A DNA stretch of 40,329 bases from Paenibacillus sp. 32O-W (GTDB taxonomy: Bacteria > Bacillota > Bacilli > Paenibacillales > NBRC-103111). Below are positions 30,702-39,716 of this stretch, one piece after another. Location: the NCBI RefSeq assembly GCF_007679495.1, contig NZ_VEGP01000054.1:1-40329 (forward strand), given 5' to 3'. Numbering within the stretch: the stretch's first letter is position 1; each line of letters opens with the position of its first letter. Under the pieces are notes generated by a model, which worked only from the letters and a program-made list of their open reading frames with translations, was not told the DNA's origin and searched no databases. The position numbers were made by a program, and so were the translations under genes.

Positions 30702-32678
30702 TCACCAGGAGACCCAGCCGAAGACGGTCTCGATAATTTTAACGATACCTGTATTCCAACGAACCTTCCATTTGTCATCAACGCTCGCATTCATGAAATT
30801 GTTCATCTTCCGGTTCTCCAGGATCAGGGTATATTCCGGATCAATGACGACCCAGGAGAGCGGGGATGAGTGACTGAGATTATACAAGATCTGGCTTCCC
30901 TGGCTGTCCCACAGCTTATCGACTTTGGTGCCGTCCGTGAAATGAAATTGAATGGGCACAGTGTGATGCTGGGCGCCTTTACGCGTAATCAGAACCTCAT
31001 TATCATACAGATCCGGGCCTGCCGGACGAATGCGGATTTTGTCCACGGAATAATCGATCATTTGGCTGCCGTAGACAAATTGCTGGAAGAAATCTTCCCA
31101 GCTCCTTTTGGTAACATCCTCCACCACGCTTTGAAAATCCTTCGTTGTCGGATGACGGAACTTCCAGCGTTGAAAATAAGTTTTCATGATTTTCTTCATC
31201 GTATCGGAACCGACTTCCTGCTCGATGGCCATCAGAATCAATTTGCCGCGAATGTAGACATTATCCGCATAATGACTGTGATCATCGTAATCCCAAGCGT
31301 TAATGGTCAACGAGGCGGGAGCGGTAATATAGGTGGCTTCCAGGGCCTGTCTCGGTTTAATGCCATATTCCTGTTCCATGACCAGATCTTCCGCATAGGA
31401 GGTGAAGCCTTCGTCCAGCCAAGCTTCTTCAAATTCGTTCGAGGCGACCATTCCGTAGAAAAATTGATGCCCGATTTCATGGACGACCACCCTTTCCAGG
31501 TTGAGGTCGGCATTATCCTCGGCCGCTCCCCAGGCGGTGATAAGCGTCGGGTATTCCATCCCGCCGGCTCCGTTGGCATTGCCCGGAGGAACTACGATGG
31601 ATAAGGTCGAGTAAGGATAAGCTCCGTACCATTCGCTGAAGCGGGCCAGAGATTTCTTGGCCGCCTGCAAATAGCGTCCCTTTAATGCTTCATGCTTAGG
31701 GTCTAGATACAGCTTGATCTTGACGCCGGGGACGTTCGAGGTGGAGAACGGTTCCTCATAATACTGAAAATTCGGGGAAGCGGCCCAAGCGAAATCATGC
31801 ACGTCATCTGCGTAGAAGTGATAGGTTTTGATATCGTTCTGAATGACGGGAGCCTGGGTTGGAAAACCGGTCGCTGCTACGGTAAACGTCGAAGGCACCT
31901 TAATGATGACATCATAAATTCCGAAATCCGCATAGAACTCGGAATTTCCATGATACTGATGCAGATTCCAGCCTTCGGCCGTTCTCCCGCGCATTCCCTC
32001 CGGCTCGTAGACGGCGATTTTGGGAAACCACTGCCCGGCCATATAGAAATCGTCCGCATATCCCATTCGTGCGAATACTTCCGGCAGCTGCACCTCAAAA
32101 TCCATGCTCAGAGTTACCTTCTGTCCGGGAAGTACAGGTGCGGGCAGGGACAGCTTGACCAAAGTCCGGTCATTCTTGTTCCCGTCATCCGGCTGAACAT
32201 ACTCCATCCGGTCGAGCAGATTGGTGCCTTCGGCCGTGGTCACCTTATGCAGAGTCATGCTGCCGTAGCTTCCGGGCTTCTGTTCGTCTTGTCTGAGCTT
32301 TCCCGCCGACTCCTGCAAGAAGGTAGTTTTCTTCGACTCGAAGGCATTGGGATACATGTGAAAATAAAGCTCTTCAACCGGAAGCTTCCCCGGGTTCTCC
32401 CATGTTAATGATTGGCTCCCCGACAGAGACTTGCTGTCCGGCTGGAGAGCAGCGGAAATATGGTATTCCACAATCCGTCTGCTCATGGGTGGAGGAGCCG
32501 AAGGGTCCGGAGCTTTGAGCTGTTGGGGAACCGCATCGTTAAGGATGGGGCCGTGGTTCAGGGTAGTGGTCATGGTATCCCTGTTCCATGTCAGGAGGCG
32601 CAGGCCGGCCGTTACCGCGCAGCTTGCAACGACTACAAGCAACCAAATCATGAATGGTTTAGTTAATCTTAGTTTCAT
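30702..32678 (-). CDS. M1 family zinc metallopeptidase, membrane-anchored
   Basis: 658 residues. The N-terminal helix (about 8-26) is a signal anchor, so the enzyme faces outward. The zinc site is HEIGH at 400-404 with the third ligand Glu423 in EEAWLDEGF (HExxH-x18-E). The GGMEYPTLI segment upstream matches the GxMEN-type substrate loop of aminopeptidases, in altered form. The beta-rich N-terminal part (about 60-290) is the M1 saddle. I use the ATG at 32678 (GGGGAG just upstream) instead of an ATG eight codons earlier. It is divergent from ywhD. Confidence 0.9.
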   Translation of the reverse strand: MKLRLTKPFMIWLLVVVASCAVTAGLRLLTWNRDTMTTTLNHGPILNDAVPQQLKAPDPSAPPPMSRRIVEYHISAALQPDSKSLSGSQSLTWENPGKLPVEELYFHMYPNAFESKKTTFLQESAGKLRQDEQKPGSYGSMTLHKVTTAEGTNLLDRMEYVQPDDGNKNDRTLVKLSLPAPVLPGQKVTLSMDFEVQLPEVFARMGYADDFYMAGQWFPKIAVYEPEGMRGRTAEGWNLHQYHGNSEFYADFGIYDVIIKVPSTFTVAATGFPTQAPVIQNDIKTYHFYADDVHDFAWAASPNFQYYEEPFSTSNVPGVKIKLYLDPKHEALKGRYLQAAKKSLARFSEWYGAYPYSTLSIVVPPGNANGAGGMEYPTLITAWGAAEDNADLNLERVVVHEIGHQFFYGMVASNEFEEAWLDEGFTSYAEDLVMEQEYGIKPRQALEATYITAPASLTINAWDYDDHSHYADNVYIRGKLILMAIEQEVGSDTMKKIMKTYFQRWKFRHPTTKDFQSVVEDVTKRSWEDFFQQFVYGSQMIDYSVDKIRIRPAGPDLYDNEVLITRKGAQHHTVPIQFHFTDGTKVDKLWDSQGSQILYNLSHSSPLSWVVIDPEYTLILENRKMNNFMNASVDDKWKVRWNTGIVKIIETVFGWVSW

Positions 32679-32719
32679 TGTTCTCCCCCCGTTGACAAGC
32701 ATCTACAGCATGTATATGT

Positions 32720-32747
32720 TTGCAAATGCGGGAATATTAGCTAAAAT
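32720..32747 (+). promoter_or_regulatory. Promoter candidate for ywhD
   Basis: TTGCAA (32720-32725) and TAAAAT (32742-32747), spacer 16 bp, 37 bases before the start codon. Confidence 0.5.
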
Positions 32748-32783
32748 AAAGAAAGGTATTTCGATTTATAGGAAAAGCGAGTG

Positions 32784-33293
32784 ATGACAATGGAAGAGCA
32801 ACAGAAGGGCAAGAAGCTTAATGCTTTGAATATAGTCAGCACCAAATATAATCACAGGGGATTCGGAGCCGGCTCCATCGATCTTAGCAACGTGTCCGGC
32901 ATCATTATTGATGGCGATGAGGCTTACGTGGATGAAGGCACCTTGCATGCGAAGAGTAAAGTGGAGCGCCGCATCCGCTTCTCGGCCAATAAGGAAGATG
33001 TGCCTAACGGCCGCAAATGCTGGATCGTATGGGTGGCGGTAGACCGTACGGAAGAAGGCCCGTTTTATGGTGGGCTGGCCGCTTGTGAAATGCTGATTGA
33101 TTCGGAGGCGAGAAGAGGCTGGAAGATTCTTGCCGATCATGTCAACCGGATGGATAAGGCGATGAAACGGCATGTGCTGGTGGAGAATCTGAATGAGGCG
33201 GAGAAGAAGCTGTTGAGGGACTGCCTGATCAACCACAATCCGGAGTGGTGGGAGCGCTCGGGCAGCGAAATCAAGGATGCATTGGCCATCTAA
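32784..33293 (+). CDS. ywhD: YwhD family protein
   Basis: 169 residues, soluble, beginning with LNALNIVSTKYNHRGFGAGSIDL, the recognisable opening of YwhD proteins. No function is established. Start candidates are ATG at 32784 or 32790; AGGAAAAGCGAG precedes both. In B. subtilis ywhD lies next to pbpG, speE and speB, and the same neighbours follow here, although pbpG is inverted relative to ywhD. Confidence 0.85.
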   Translation: MTMEEQQKGKKLNALNIVSTKYNHRGFGAGSIDLSNVSGIIIDGDEAYVDEGTLHAKSKVERRIRFSANKEDVPNGRKCWIVWVAVDRTEEGPFYGGLAACEMLIDSEARRGWKILADHVNRMDKAMKRHVLVENLNEAEKKLLRDCLINHNPEWWERSGSEIKDALAI

Positions 33294-33414
33294 TAAGGTA
33301 TAGACTTCCTCCAACTTTTATTTCGAAATTATGGCGATTGTGTGTCATCCGTTGAGAAGGTTCCACAATCGGGGTATACTATGGAAAGTATATTTGCATC
33401 AATATACTAGGACA

Positions 33415-33448
33415 GCAAAAAAGCAGACGCTTTCGTCTGCTTTTTTGC
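33415..33448. terminator. Bidirectional terminator
   Basis: A 15-bp stem between GCAAAAAAGCAGACG (33415-33429) and CGTCTGCTTTTTTGC (33434-33448), loop CTTT. It serves the convergent ywhD and pbpG genes. An inverted repeat AGTATAT and ATATACT lies just before it (33387-33408). Confidence 0.95.
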
Positions 33449-33450
33449 GT

Positions 33451-35484
33451 TTATTCATTCCACCATCGCTTCAAATAATCCCACCAGGAATTGTTGCCTG
33501 CCGGCTTCTCCGGCTGGGCCGGGGACTTGGATTCTGCGCAGTATTCCTTCGGCTCCGTTCCCTGGACGAATACTTCCAGCCGCGAAGGAGAGCAGGCCTC
33601 ATTCGCCAACTTCCCGGTAACGGGATCAATATATACGCTGGCCACTCCGTCCGGGATCGGAAACAGCTTCGGCGGCACCGGATCCAGCGTCCTCTCCATG
33701 AAATCGGCGAAGATGGGGGCGGCCTTATAGGAGTCGGCGGTTGTTATCGCCTTATTGCGGTCATATCCGACCCAGACGGCCGTGGATAGCTCCGGCGTAT
33801 AGCCGACCATCCATGCATCGTTGTTCGTCGTTCCGGTTTTTCCCGCTACCGGGCGTTTAAGCACGCTGGATACCCGATTGGCGGTTCCTCCCTGCTCGAA
33901 TACGCTTTGCATCAGATTGGTCATGACATAAGCATAAGGGGCATCGATAATCCGTTCTTTCTTCGGTTTCGCTTCATACAGAATCCTGCCCCTTGAATTA
34001 ACGACCTTGAGAACGGCAACCGGCTCCACCCGTATCCCATCATTGGCCATAATACCGAAGGCGGACGCCATCTCGAACGGGCTGACCGGGAAGGTGCCTA
34101 GGGCCAGGGAAGGCAGCGGCTCCAAGGGGCTCGTAATCCCCATTCTGCGGGCCAGATCTATGACCTGCTCAGCTCCCACATCCATAATGGTATGAACCGC
34201 GTAGATATTGTCCGATTTGGCAATGGCTTTACGCATGTCTATATATTCGTTCTCGTAATGATTGTTGAAGTTGTTGGGGCGGTAGGTTTTCTTGCCGTCA
34301 TCGTACACAAATTCCGTCGGCTCGCTTTTATATTGGCTGACAGGGGTGAATCCGTTCATTAAAGCAGCCAGGTAGACAAAAGGCTTGAAGGAGGAACCTG
34401 GCTGCCGAGTCGTCGTGAACACACGGTTGTATTGGTTCGCATTATAATCCTTGCCTCCGACCATCGCCTTGATATAGCCGTTCCGAGGGTCAATAGAGAT
34501 AAGCGCCCCCTGCAGCTCCTCATTCGACTTTAGGTGCTTGTTGACGGCTTCCTCGGCGATTTTCTGCGCTCTCAAATCCAAGGTCGTATAGATCCGGATG
34601 CCGCCTGTCTCGAATAGAGACTCCTCCAGGTTCAGCTTCTCGCTGACTATCTGTCTGACGTAGTCCTGGAAATAAGGAGCTTCGGATTCCCGGCTCTTGT
34701 TGTTCTCCGCGAAAATCAGCTTTTCGGCGGCAGCTTGATCCGCTTCCTGCTGTGTAATGAGATTCTGGGCCACCATCGTATTCAGGATGATTTTCTGCCT
34801 CTTAAGAGCATTCTCCATGTTATAGAACGGGGAGAAATATCTGGGTCCTTTAGGCACGCCTGCAAGCAGCGCGCTCTCGGCCAAGGTGAGATCGCTGGCA
34901 TCCTTGTCGAAGAACAGCCGCGAAGCTGCCTGGACTCCATACGTAGAGTGCCCGTAATAAATTTGGTTCAAATATTGCTCGAGGATCTGATCCTTGCTTA
35001 ACTGCATTTCCAATTGGAGAGCATAGACGGCTTCCTTAATTTTCCGCGACCAGGTCCGGTCATGGTTCAGGTACAGGTTTCTGGCCAGCTGCTGGGTGAT
35101 CGTGCTCGCCCCCTGCTGCATGGACATCGTTTTAACATTGGTAACGACGGCGCGGGCGACTCCCCTCGGGTCCACCCCGAAATGTTCGTAGAAGCGCTGA
35201 TCTTCAATGGCCAGAACCGCTTGGACAAGGTATGGGGAGATATCGTTTAAAGAAACGGCTTGCCGGTTCTGCCCGGCGTGGTAAGAATCGATAAGCTCTC
35301 CGTTAATATCATAGATTTCGGATGATTGCAGTACATGAGTGACGGGCAGGGCTTGGGAACGCAAATAAAGCAGCAGCAGAACGGTTCCGGCCGCAAACAG
35401 AATCAGGAAGGAAAACAGCAAAGAAAACCATTTGCGGATTCTCCTTATCCAGCGCAAATGGGCCTCGGCTTCTTTGTCCTGCAT
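33451..35484 (-). CDS. pbpG: Class A penicillin-binding protein (PbpG-like)
   Basis: 677 residues. An N-terminal membrane anchor (about 18-41) is followed by the GT51 glycosyltransferase domain with catalytic Glu94 in AIEDQRFYEHFG. The transpeptidase domain has Ser364 in PGSSFKPF (SxxK), SDN in IAKSDNIYA, and KTG in VAGKTGTTN. It polymerises and crosslinks peptidoglycan outside the membrane. The ATG at 35484 is 8 bases after AGGAGG; an ATG two codons earlier is too close. PbpG (YwhE) lies beside speE in B. subtilis. A proline-rich end SPAQPEKPAG is typical. Confidence 0.9.
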   Translation of the reverse strand: MQDKEAEAHLRWIRRIRKWFSLLFSFLILFAAGTVLLLLYLRSQALPVTHVLQSSEIYDINGELIDSYHAGQNRQAVSLNDISPYLVQAVLAIEDQRFYEHFGVDPRGVARAVVTNVKTMSMQQGASTITQQLARNLYLNHDRTWSRKIKEAVYALQLEMQLSKDQILEQYLNQIYYGHSTYGVQAASRLFFDKDASDLTLAESALLAGVPKGPRYFSPFYNMENALKRQKIILNTMVAQNLITQQEADQAAAEKLIFAENNKSRESEAPYFQDYVRQIVSEKLNLEESLFETGGIRIYTTLDLRAQKIAEEAVNKHLKSNEELQGALISIDPRNGYIKAMVGGKDYNANQYNRVFTTTRQPGSSFKPFVYLAALMNGFTPVSQYKSEPTEFVYDDGKKTYRPNNFNNHYENEYIDMRKAIAKSDNIYAVHTIMDVGAEQVIDLARRMGITSPLEPLPSLALGTFPVSPFEMASAFGIMANDGIRVEPVAVLKVVNSRGRILYEAKPKKERIIDAPYAYVMTNLMQSVFEQGGTANRVSSVLKRPVAGKTGTTNNDAWMVGYTPELSTAVWVGYDRNKAITTADSYKAAPIFADFMERTLDPVPPKLFPIPDGVASVYIDPVTGKLANEACSPSRLEVFVQGTEPKEYCAESKSPAQPEKPAGNNSWWDYLKRWWNE

Positions 35485-35645
35485 CGCCATTACCTCCTCT
35501 TCTGCCGTAACATCTATACTTCTAGTATGGAAAAGGTTGGGACTTGATATTCAATCTCATCCGGATTTTCTGCAGGACATACTATTTGGCTGAAAATAAC
35601 ATTTTGTAAACACGGCCGTTTATCCTTAAAATGGAGTTTTTCTCA

Positions 35646-35673
35646 TTGCAATTTCAGCGCGATTTACTATAAT
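35646..35673 (+). promoter_or_regulatory. Promoter candidate for speE-speB
   Basis: TTGCAA (35646-35651) and a perfect TATAAT (35668-35673), spacer 16 bp. The transcript would have a leader of about 100 bases. It contains a ten-codon frame (35745) that I do not consider supported. Confidence 0.6.
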
Positions 35674-35781
35674 ACAATTGTTGCTTTGTTCGTCTGACGT
35701 TAAAATTTCGCTGAAGAGGAAAAGTAATAGAAGGTTATGCGGACATGAGTCTGTTCAATACAGGAAAAGAGGGATAGGACA

Positions 35782-36609
35782 ATGGAGCTGTGGTATACCG
35801 AGAAGCAAACGGAATATTTCGGCATTACGGCAAAAATTAAAGAAACGCTGGTTGCGGAGAAGACGGAATTTCAGGATCTGGCCATTATCGATACGGTCGA
35901 ATTTGGACGGATGCTTGTTCTGGATGGAATGGTGATGACTACCGTTAAGGATGAATTTGTTTATCATGAAATGGTAGCCCATCCCGCGCTTTACACACAC
36001 CCGAATCCCAAGAAGGTGCTTGTGGTTGGCGGTGGTGACGGGGGGGTTATTAGGGAGATAATGAAGCATCCCGAAGTGGAGAAGGCTGTGCTGGTCGATA
36101 TCGACGGCAAGGTCATCGAATATTCCAAGAAGTTCCTCCCGGAAATTGCCTGCGAATTGGATAACCCCCGGGTCGAAGTGATAGTCAATGACGGGTACAT
36201 GCACATTCATGACCACAAGAACGAGTATGATGTCATTATGGTTGATTCCACGGAGCCGGTTGGCCCGGCCGTAGAGCTGTTCACCAAAGGCTTCTATCAA
36301 GGGATTTATGACGCGCTTAAGGACGACGGAATTTTCGTGGCGCAAACCGACAATCCGTGGTTCAAGGCGGACCTTATCCGCAACGTTAACCGCGATGTGC
36401 GTGAAATTTTCCCGGTGGTGCGCGTTTATTGGGCGAACATTCCTACTTATCCGAGCGGTCTGTGGACCTTTACCATTGGCAGCAAAAAGTATGATCCGCT
36501 TGCTGTTGACGAAAGCACCATTCCTGAAATCAATACGAAATACTACTCCCCGCGAATCCATAAAGCGGCCTTCGCGCTGCCTAAATTCGTGGAAGAGCTT
36601 TGTAAATAA
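35782..36609 (+). CDS. speE: Spermidine synthase
   Basis: 275 residues, full length. The cofactor motif is [13 protein letters not shown] (about 75-87), followed by DIDGKVIE and the substrate loop DSTEPVGPA with the catalytic aspartate region. It transfers aminopropyl from decarboxylated S-adenosylmethionine to putrescine in the cytoplasm. GGGATAGGACA precedes the ATG. speB follows after 20 bases, as in B. subtilis. Confidence 0.98.
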   Translation: MELWYTEKQTEYFGITAKIKETLVAEKTEFQDLAIIDTVEFGRMLVLDGMVMTTVKDEFVYHEMVAHPALYTHPNPKKVLVVGGGDGGVIREIMKHPEVEKAVLVDIDGKVIEYSKKFLPEIACELDNPRVEVIVNDGYMHIHDHKNEYDVIMVDSTEPVGPAVELFTKGFYQGIYDALKDDGIFVAQTDNPWFKADLIRNVNRDVREIFPVVRVYWANIPTYPSGLWTFTIGSKKYDPLAVDESTIPEINTKYYSPRIHKAAFALPKFVEELCK

Positions 36610-36629
36610 CGACAGGGGGACGTGGCCAA

Positions 36630-37499
36630 ATGCGCTTTAACGACGCTTATTCAGGGAATGTCTTTATTGCCAGCTCCCCGGATTATGAAAACTCCAAAGC
36701 AGTGATCTACGGCATGCCGATGGATTTCACGGTCAGCTTCCGCCCGGGATCGCGATTCGGCCCGGCCCGGATCCGGGAAGTGTCTATCGGCTTGGAGGAA
36801 TACAGCCCTTATCTGGATGCCGATCTGGCGGATGCCTCCTATTTCGATGCGGGAGACCTCCCGCTGCCCTTCGGCAATCCGGCCCGCAGTCTGGATATGA
36901 TCGGCGATTATATTAGAGGATTGCTGAACGACGGCAAATTTCCGCTCGGCTTGGGCGGGGAGCATCTTGTCTCCTGGCCCATTATCCGCGAAATGTATGC
37001 CAAATACCCGGATCTTGCGCTGATCCATATCGATGCACATGCCGATTTGCGGGAGCAGTATGAAGGCGAGCCGCTTTCCCATTCGACGCCGATCCGCAAG
37101 GCCGCGGAATTGATCGGCGGCGGCAATGTCTATCAATTCGGCATCCGCTCCGGGACGCGCGAGGAGTTCGAGTATGCCCGCCGGAATCTCCATATGTACC
37201 CGTTCGACGTTCTGGAGCCGCTTCGTCAAGTGCTTCCCGAGCTCGCCGGCCGGCCTGTTTATGTAACGATCGATATTGACGTTCTGGACCCGTCCGCGGC
37301 CCCGGGAACGGGTACAGCGGAAGCCGGCGGCATTACTTCCAAGGAGCTGCTGGCGGCCATTCATGCCATTGCCCGCTCCGATCTGAGAGTAGTGGGTGCC
37401 GACCTGGTAGAGGTGGCCCCGGTCTACGATCCCAGTGAGCAGACACAGATTGTCGCGGCCAAGCTGGTTCGTGAGATGCTTCTCGGGTTTGTTAAATAA
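36630..37499 (+). CDS. speB: Agmatinase
   Basis: 289 residues of the ureohydrolase family. The two-manganese site is visible: LGGEHL, IHIDAHADLR (DAHAD) and TIDIDVLDPSAAPGTGT; SHSTPIRK follows the second motif. It hydrolyses agmatine to putrescine and urea, the substrate supply for speE upstream in the same operon. AGGGGGAC lies before the ATG. Confidence 0.97.
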   Translation: MRFNDAYSGNVFIASSPDYENSKAVIYGMPMDFTVSFRPGSRFGPARIREVSIGLEEYSPYLDADLADASYFDAGDLPLPFGNPARSLDMIGDYIRGLLNDGKFPLGLGGEHLVSWPIIREMYAKYPDLALIHIDAHADLREQYEGEPLSHSTPIRKAAELIGGGNVYQFGIRSGTREEFEYARRNLHMYPFDVLEPLRQVLPELAGRPVYVTIDIDVLDPSAAPGTGTAEAGGITSKELLAAIHAIARSDLRVVGADLVEVAPVYDPSEQTQIVAAKLVREMLLGFVK

Positions 37500-37518
37500 C
37501 CAATGTAAGCTCATAAAG

Positions 37519-37559
37519 ATGGACAAAGGATTAAGGCTGCGCCTTAATCCTTTGTCCAT
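37519..37559. terminator. Very strong hairpin after speB without T tract
   Basis: A perfect 19-bp stem: 37519-37537 pairs with 37541-37559 with loop TGC, arms beginning ATGGACAAAGG and ending CCTTTGTCCAT. The next bases are CCGTACC, not T. It may stabilise the transcript end or be a repeat, and act as a terminator only weakly. Confidence 0.6.
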
Positions 37560-37690
37560 CCGTACCTATTAATCGGTTCAGTCAAGGGCCGAATAGCCCG
37601 GTGTTTGTAATATAAGCTGAGGTGTTGACAGAAACTTGACAAGGGGACAGCGATCCATCGCAGAAGCCCCCTTGGAAGGAGTGAACAGAC

Positions 37691-38110
37691 ATGGCTGCAC
37701 ATAAAGAAATCCGGCTTACCGTCAGAAGCTTGCAAGAAGATGAGGAGACCAGCAGGTCGTTTACAGCCGCATGGTACCCCAAAGAGAAGAACGGCTACAT
37801 CCGGTATCAGGAAGAGGAGTCGGATATGGGCAATACAACGACGACAGTCAAGGTCGGACGAGAGGAAATTAAAGTGATCCGGCATGGCGATTTGCAATCC
37901 GAACAAACCTTCATTCTCCATCGATGGATTCCGGGGTTCTATCGCACCCAACAGGGAATTATTCATCTGGAGACTTACACTCACCGTCTGGCTGTCCATC
38001 TCGTCGACGGCATAGGCAAGATATGCTGGGATTATGAGCTGCGTGTTCAAGGCAGCAGTGCCGGGCGCTTCAGCTTGACGCTCGACACGGAGCCCGCTTT
38101 GCTTCATTAG
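37691..38110 (+). CDS. ywiB: DUF1934 family protein (YwiB-like)
   Basis: 139 residues forming a lipocalin-like beta barrel in known DUF1934 structures. Recognisable pieces are GYIRYQEEE, TTVKVGREEIKVIRHGD and LETYTHRLAVHL. GGAAGGAG lies about 9 bases before the ATG. The function is unknown. In B. subtilis ywiB stands before argS, but here the next gene is a convergent protease only 6 bases away. Confidence 0.85.
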   Translation: MAAHKEIRLTVRSLQEDEETSRSFTAAWYPKEKNGYIRYQEEESDMGNTTTTVKVGREEIKVIRHGDLQSEQTFILHRWIPGFYRTQQGIIHLETYTHRLAVHLVDGIGKICWDYELRVQGSSAGRFSLTLDTEPALLH

Positions 38111-38116
38111 GACATG

Positions 38117-39280
38117 TTAGGACATGGCGGTTCGGACCGCTTGCAGAGCATTGATCTCCCCGGTATCCAAGGAGGTGGATCTTTTGCTCTGAATGGCGGA
38201 AGAGCTTTTCTTCAACAGGTCCTTCACCGTCCTGGTGGACATTTTCCCGCGAACCGCCATCATCATGGCGATCACTCCCGAAACATGGGAAGTAGCCATT
38301 GAGGTGCCGCTTAACTCATGGTATTTACCATTTAACCAACATGAATAAATCTTATCTCCCGGAGCATAGATATCGATCGTTTTGCCCCGATTGCTGAATC
38401 GGGCTACTTTCCGGTTTTTCGTAGTCGCTCCGACCGCTATCGTATACGGGAATTTGGCCGGATAATCAATCCGTCCGCTACGTCCGTCATTGCCGGAGGA
38501 AGCGACAATGATAACCCCTGCCTCATAAGCTTTGCGAATCGTATCCTCCAATGCCTTGCTGCTGTTCTTCATCCCGAAGCTCATGTTGATAATATCGATG
38601 CGGTTGCGGATGCACCATTCGATACCGAAGATGATATCGGAGATGAAGGCTGTGCCGTTATGATCGAAGGCCTTGACAGCATATAAGGACGCATTGGGAG
38701 CGACGCCGACAATGCCCTTTCTCTGGGAGGAGGCTGCTATGGTCCCCGAGATATGGGTTCCATGTCCATTATCGTCTCTCGGCAGAAGATGGCGGTAGAT
38801 GACGTTGACGCCGCCGGCCACATTTCGTTGAAGGTCGGGATGCATGTAATCGACTCCGGTGTCTATTACCGCAATTTTAATCTTATGTCCGGTAGAACGT
38901 GCCCAGGCGGTAGGGGCTTTAATTTGCCGAACCCCCCATGGAATGAATTGCTCGTCGACACGAAATTTCGCTTGAGAGCGCGAACGCGTCGATGAAGAAG
39001 AGGCGGCATGGATAACAGCCTGCTTGCGGTCTTCCTCGATCGACACCGTATCCGAATAAGAGCTCAGTTCGCTGGCGGAACGAAGAAAGCAGGAAAAGCC
39101 TTGAATGGAAGGTAACGGTTGAAGGAAAGGAAGTGCATCCAGGGACGGTTTCAGCTGGCTGATCAGATTAAGACAATTCAAGTATTCCCTCTTGGACTTG
39201 AATCGGATGATATGCCTCGAGGAATCCGCTCCTCTGTATTGCAGCTCATCATGTATCCAATAGATAAGATCCCTTTCCAT
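38117..39280 (-). CDS. Subtilisin-family (S8) serine protease
   Basis: 387 residues. The catalytic triad is Asp140 in VIDTGVD, His173 in DNGHGTHISGT and Ser327 in GTSMATSHVSG; the oxyanion asparagine is in ASSGNDG. A region of about 120 residues precedes the catalytic domain, perhaps an inhibitor-like propeptide, with a serine-rich linker. I see no clear signal peptide, so export is uncertain. The ATG at 39280 is preferred (AAAGGGG about 10 bases upstream) over one at 39313 without a site. It is convergent with ywiB. Confidence 0.9.
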   Translation of the reverse strand: MERDLIYWIHDELQYRGADSSRHIIRFKSKREYLNCLNLISQLKPSLDALPFLQPLPSIQGFSCFLRSASELSSYSDTVSIEEDRKQAVIHAASSSSTRSRSQAKFRVDEQFIPWGVRQIKAPTAWARSTGHKIKIAVIDTGVDYMHPDLQRNVAGGVNVIYRHLLPRDDNGHGTHISGTIAASSQRKGIVGVAPNASLYAVKAFDHNGTAFISDIIFGIEWCIRNRIDIINMSFGMKNSSKALEDTIRKAYEAGVIIVASSGNDGRSGRIDYPAKFPYTIAVGATTKNRKVARFSNRGKTIDIYAPGDKIYSCWLNGKYHELSGTSMATSHVSGVIAMMMAVRGKMSTRTVKDLLKKSSSAIQSKRSTSLDTGEINALQAVRTAMS

Positions 39281-39716
39281 CTGTGAATTTCCCCTTTGCC
39301 GCATGAGATCCATATGCTGCTGTTTGGAAGAGATTCTTCCTGTGCTGCTGGAATATGAATTGGAGTCATGACGCGATATTCGTTTTTCATATCCTATGTA
39401 AGGGGTCTTCCCCCCGCATCGGATGGTCGCCCGCTTTTGGATAATTCAGCGCTAAACCGTGTCATTCGTTCCCGTTTCACATAGGATGAAGAGAGGGATC
39501 ATTTGCTGGCCCTTGATATAAGTACAAGGCGGTGACGGGTAGGTCATCGTTCGGGATTTACAGTCGTAAGCGGAGGTGCAGTTTGGCCTCCGCTTAAATT
39601 ATTTTTTTTGAGGGTGTATAGAGTTGCATTTTTGAATAAAATAGGTTTTACTTAAGGATGATAATTGGGGAAAATTAGATCGTTTGCAGTGAATATGTAC
39701 GGAAGGAAGTGTTCGA
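39281..39716. other. Intergenic region between protease and rpoE
   Basis: 436 bases, no gene seen. ATCCTATGT (39391-39399) and ACATAGGAT (39479-39487) form a distant inverted repeat upstream of the protease gene. A strong plus-strand terminator lies at 39567-39609, before rpoE. The rpoE promoter is not clear; the AT-rich stretch 39610-39670 is the likely place. Confidence 0.5.
39567..39609 (+). terminator. Orphan terminator upstream of rpoE
   Basis: TAAGCGGAGG (39567-39576) pairs with CCTCCGCTTA (39587-39596), then AATTA and eight T. No plus-strand gene lies between the protease gene's start and this point, so it ends a small RNA or an rpoE leader. Confidence 0.85.

Noticed and set aside
35745-35777. 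Ten-codon leader frame before speE
   Set aside because: Weak ribosome site and no associated terminator or hairpin.
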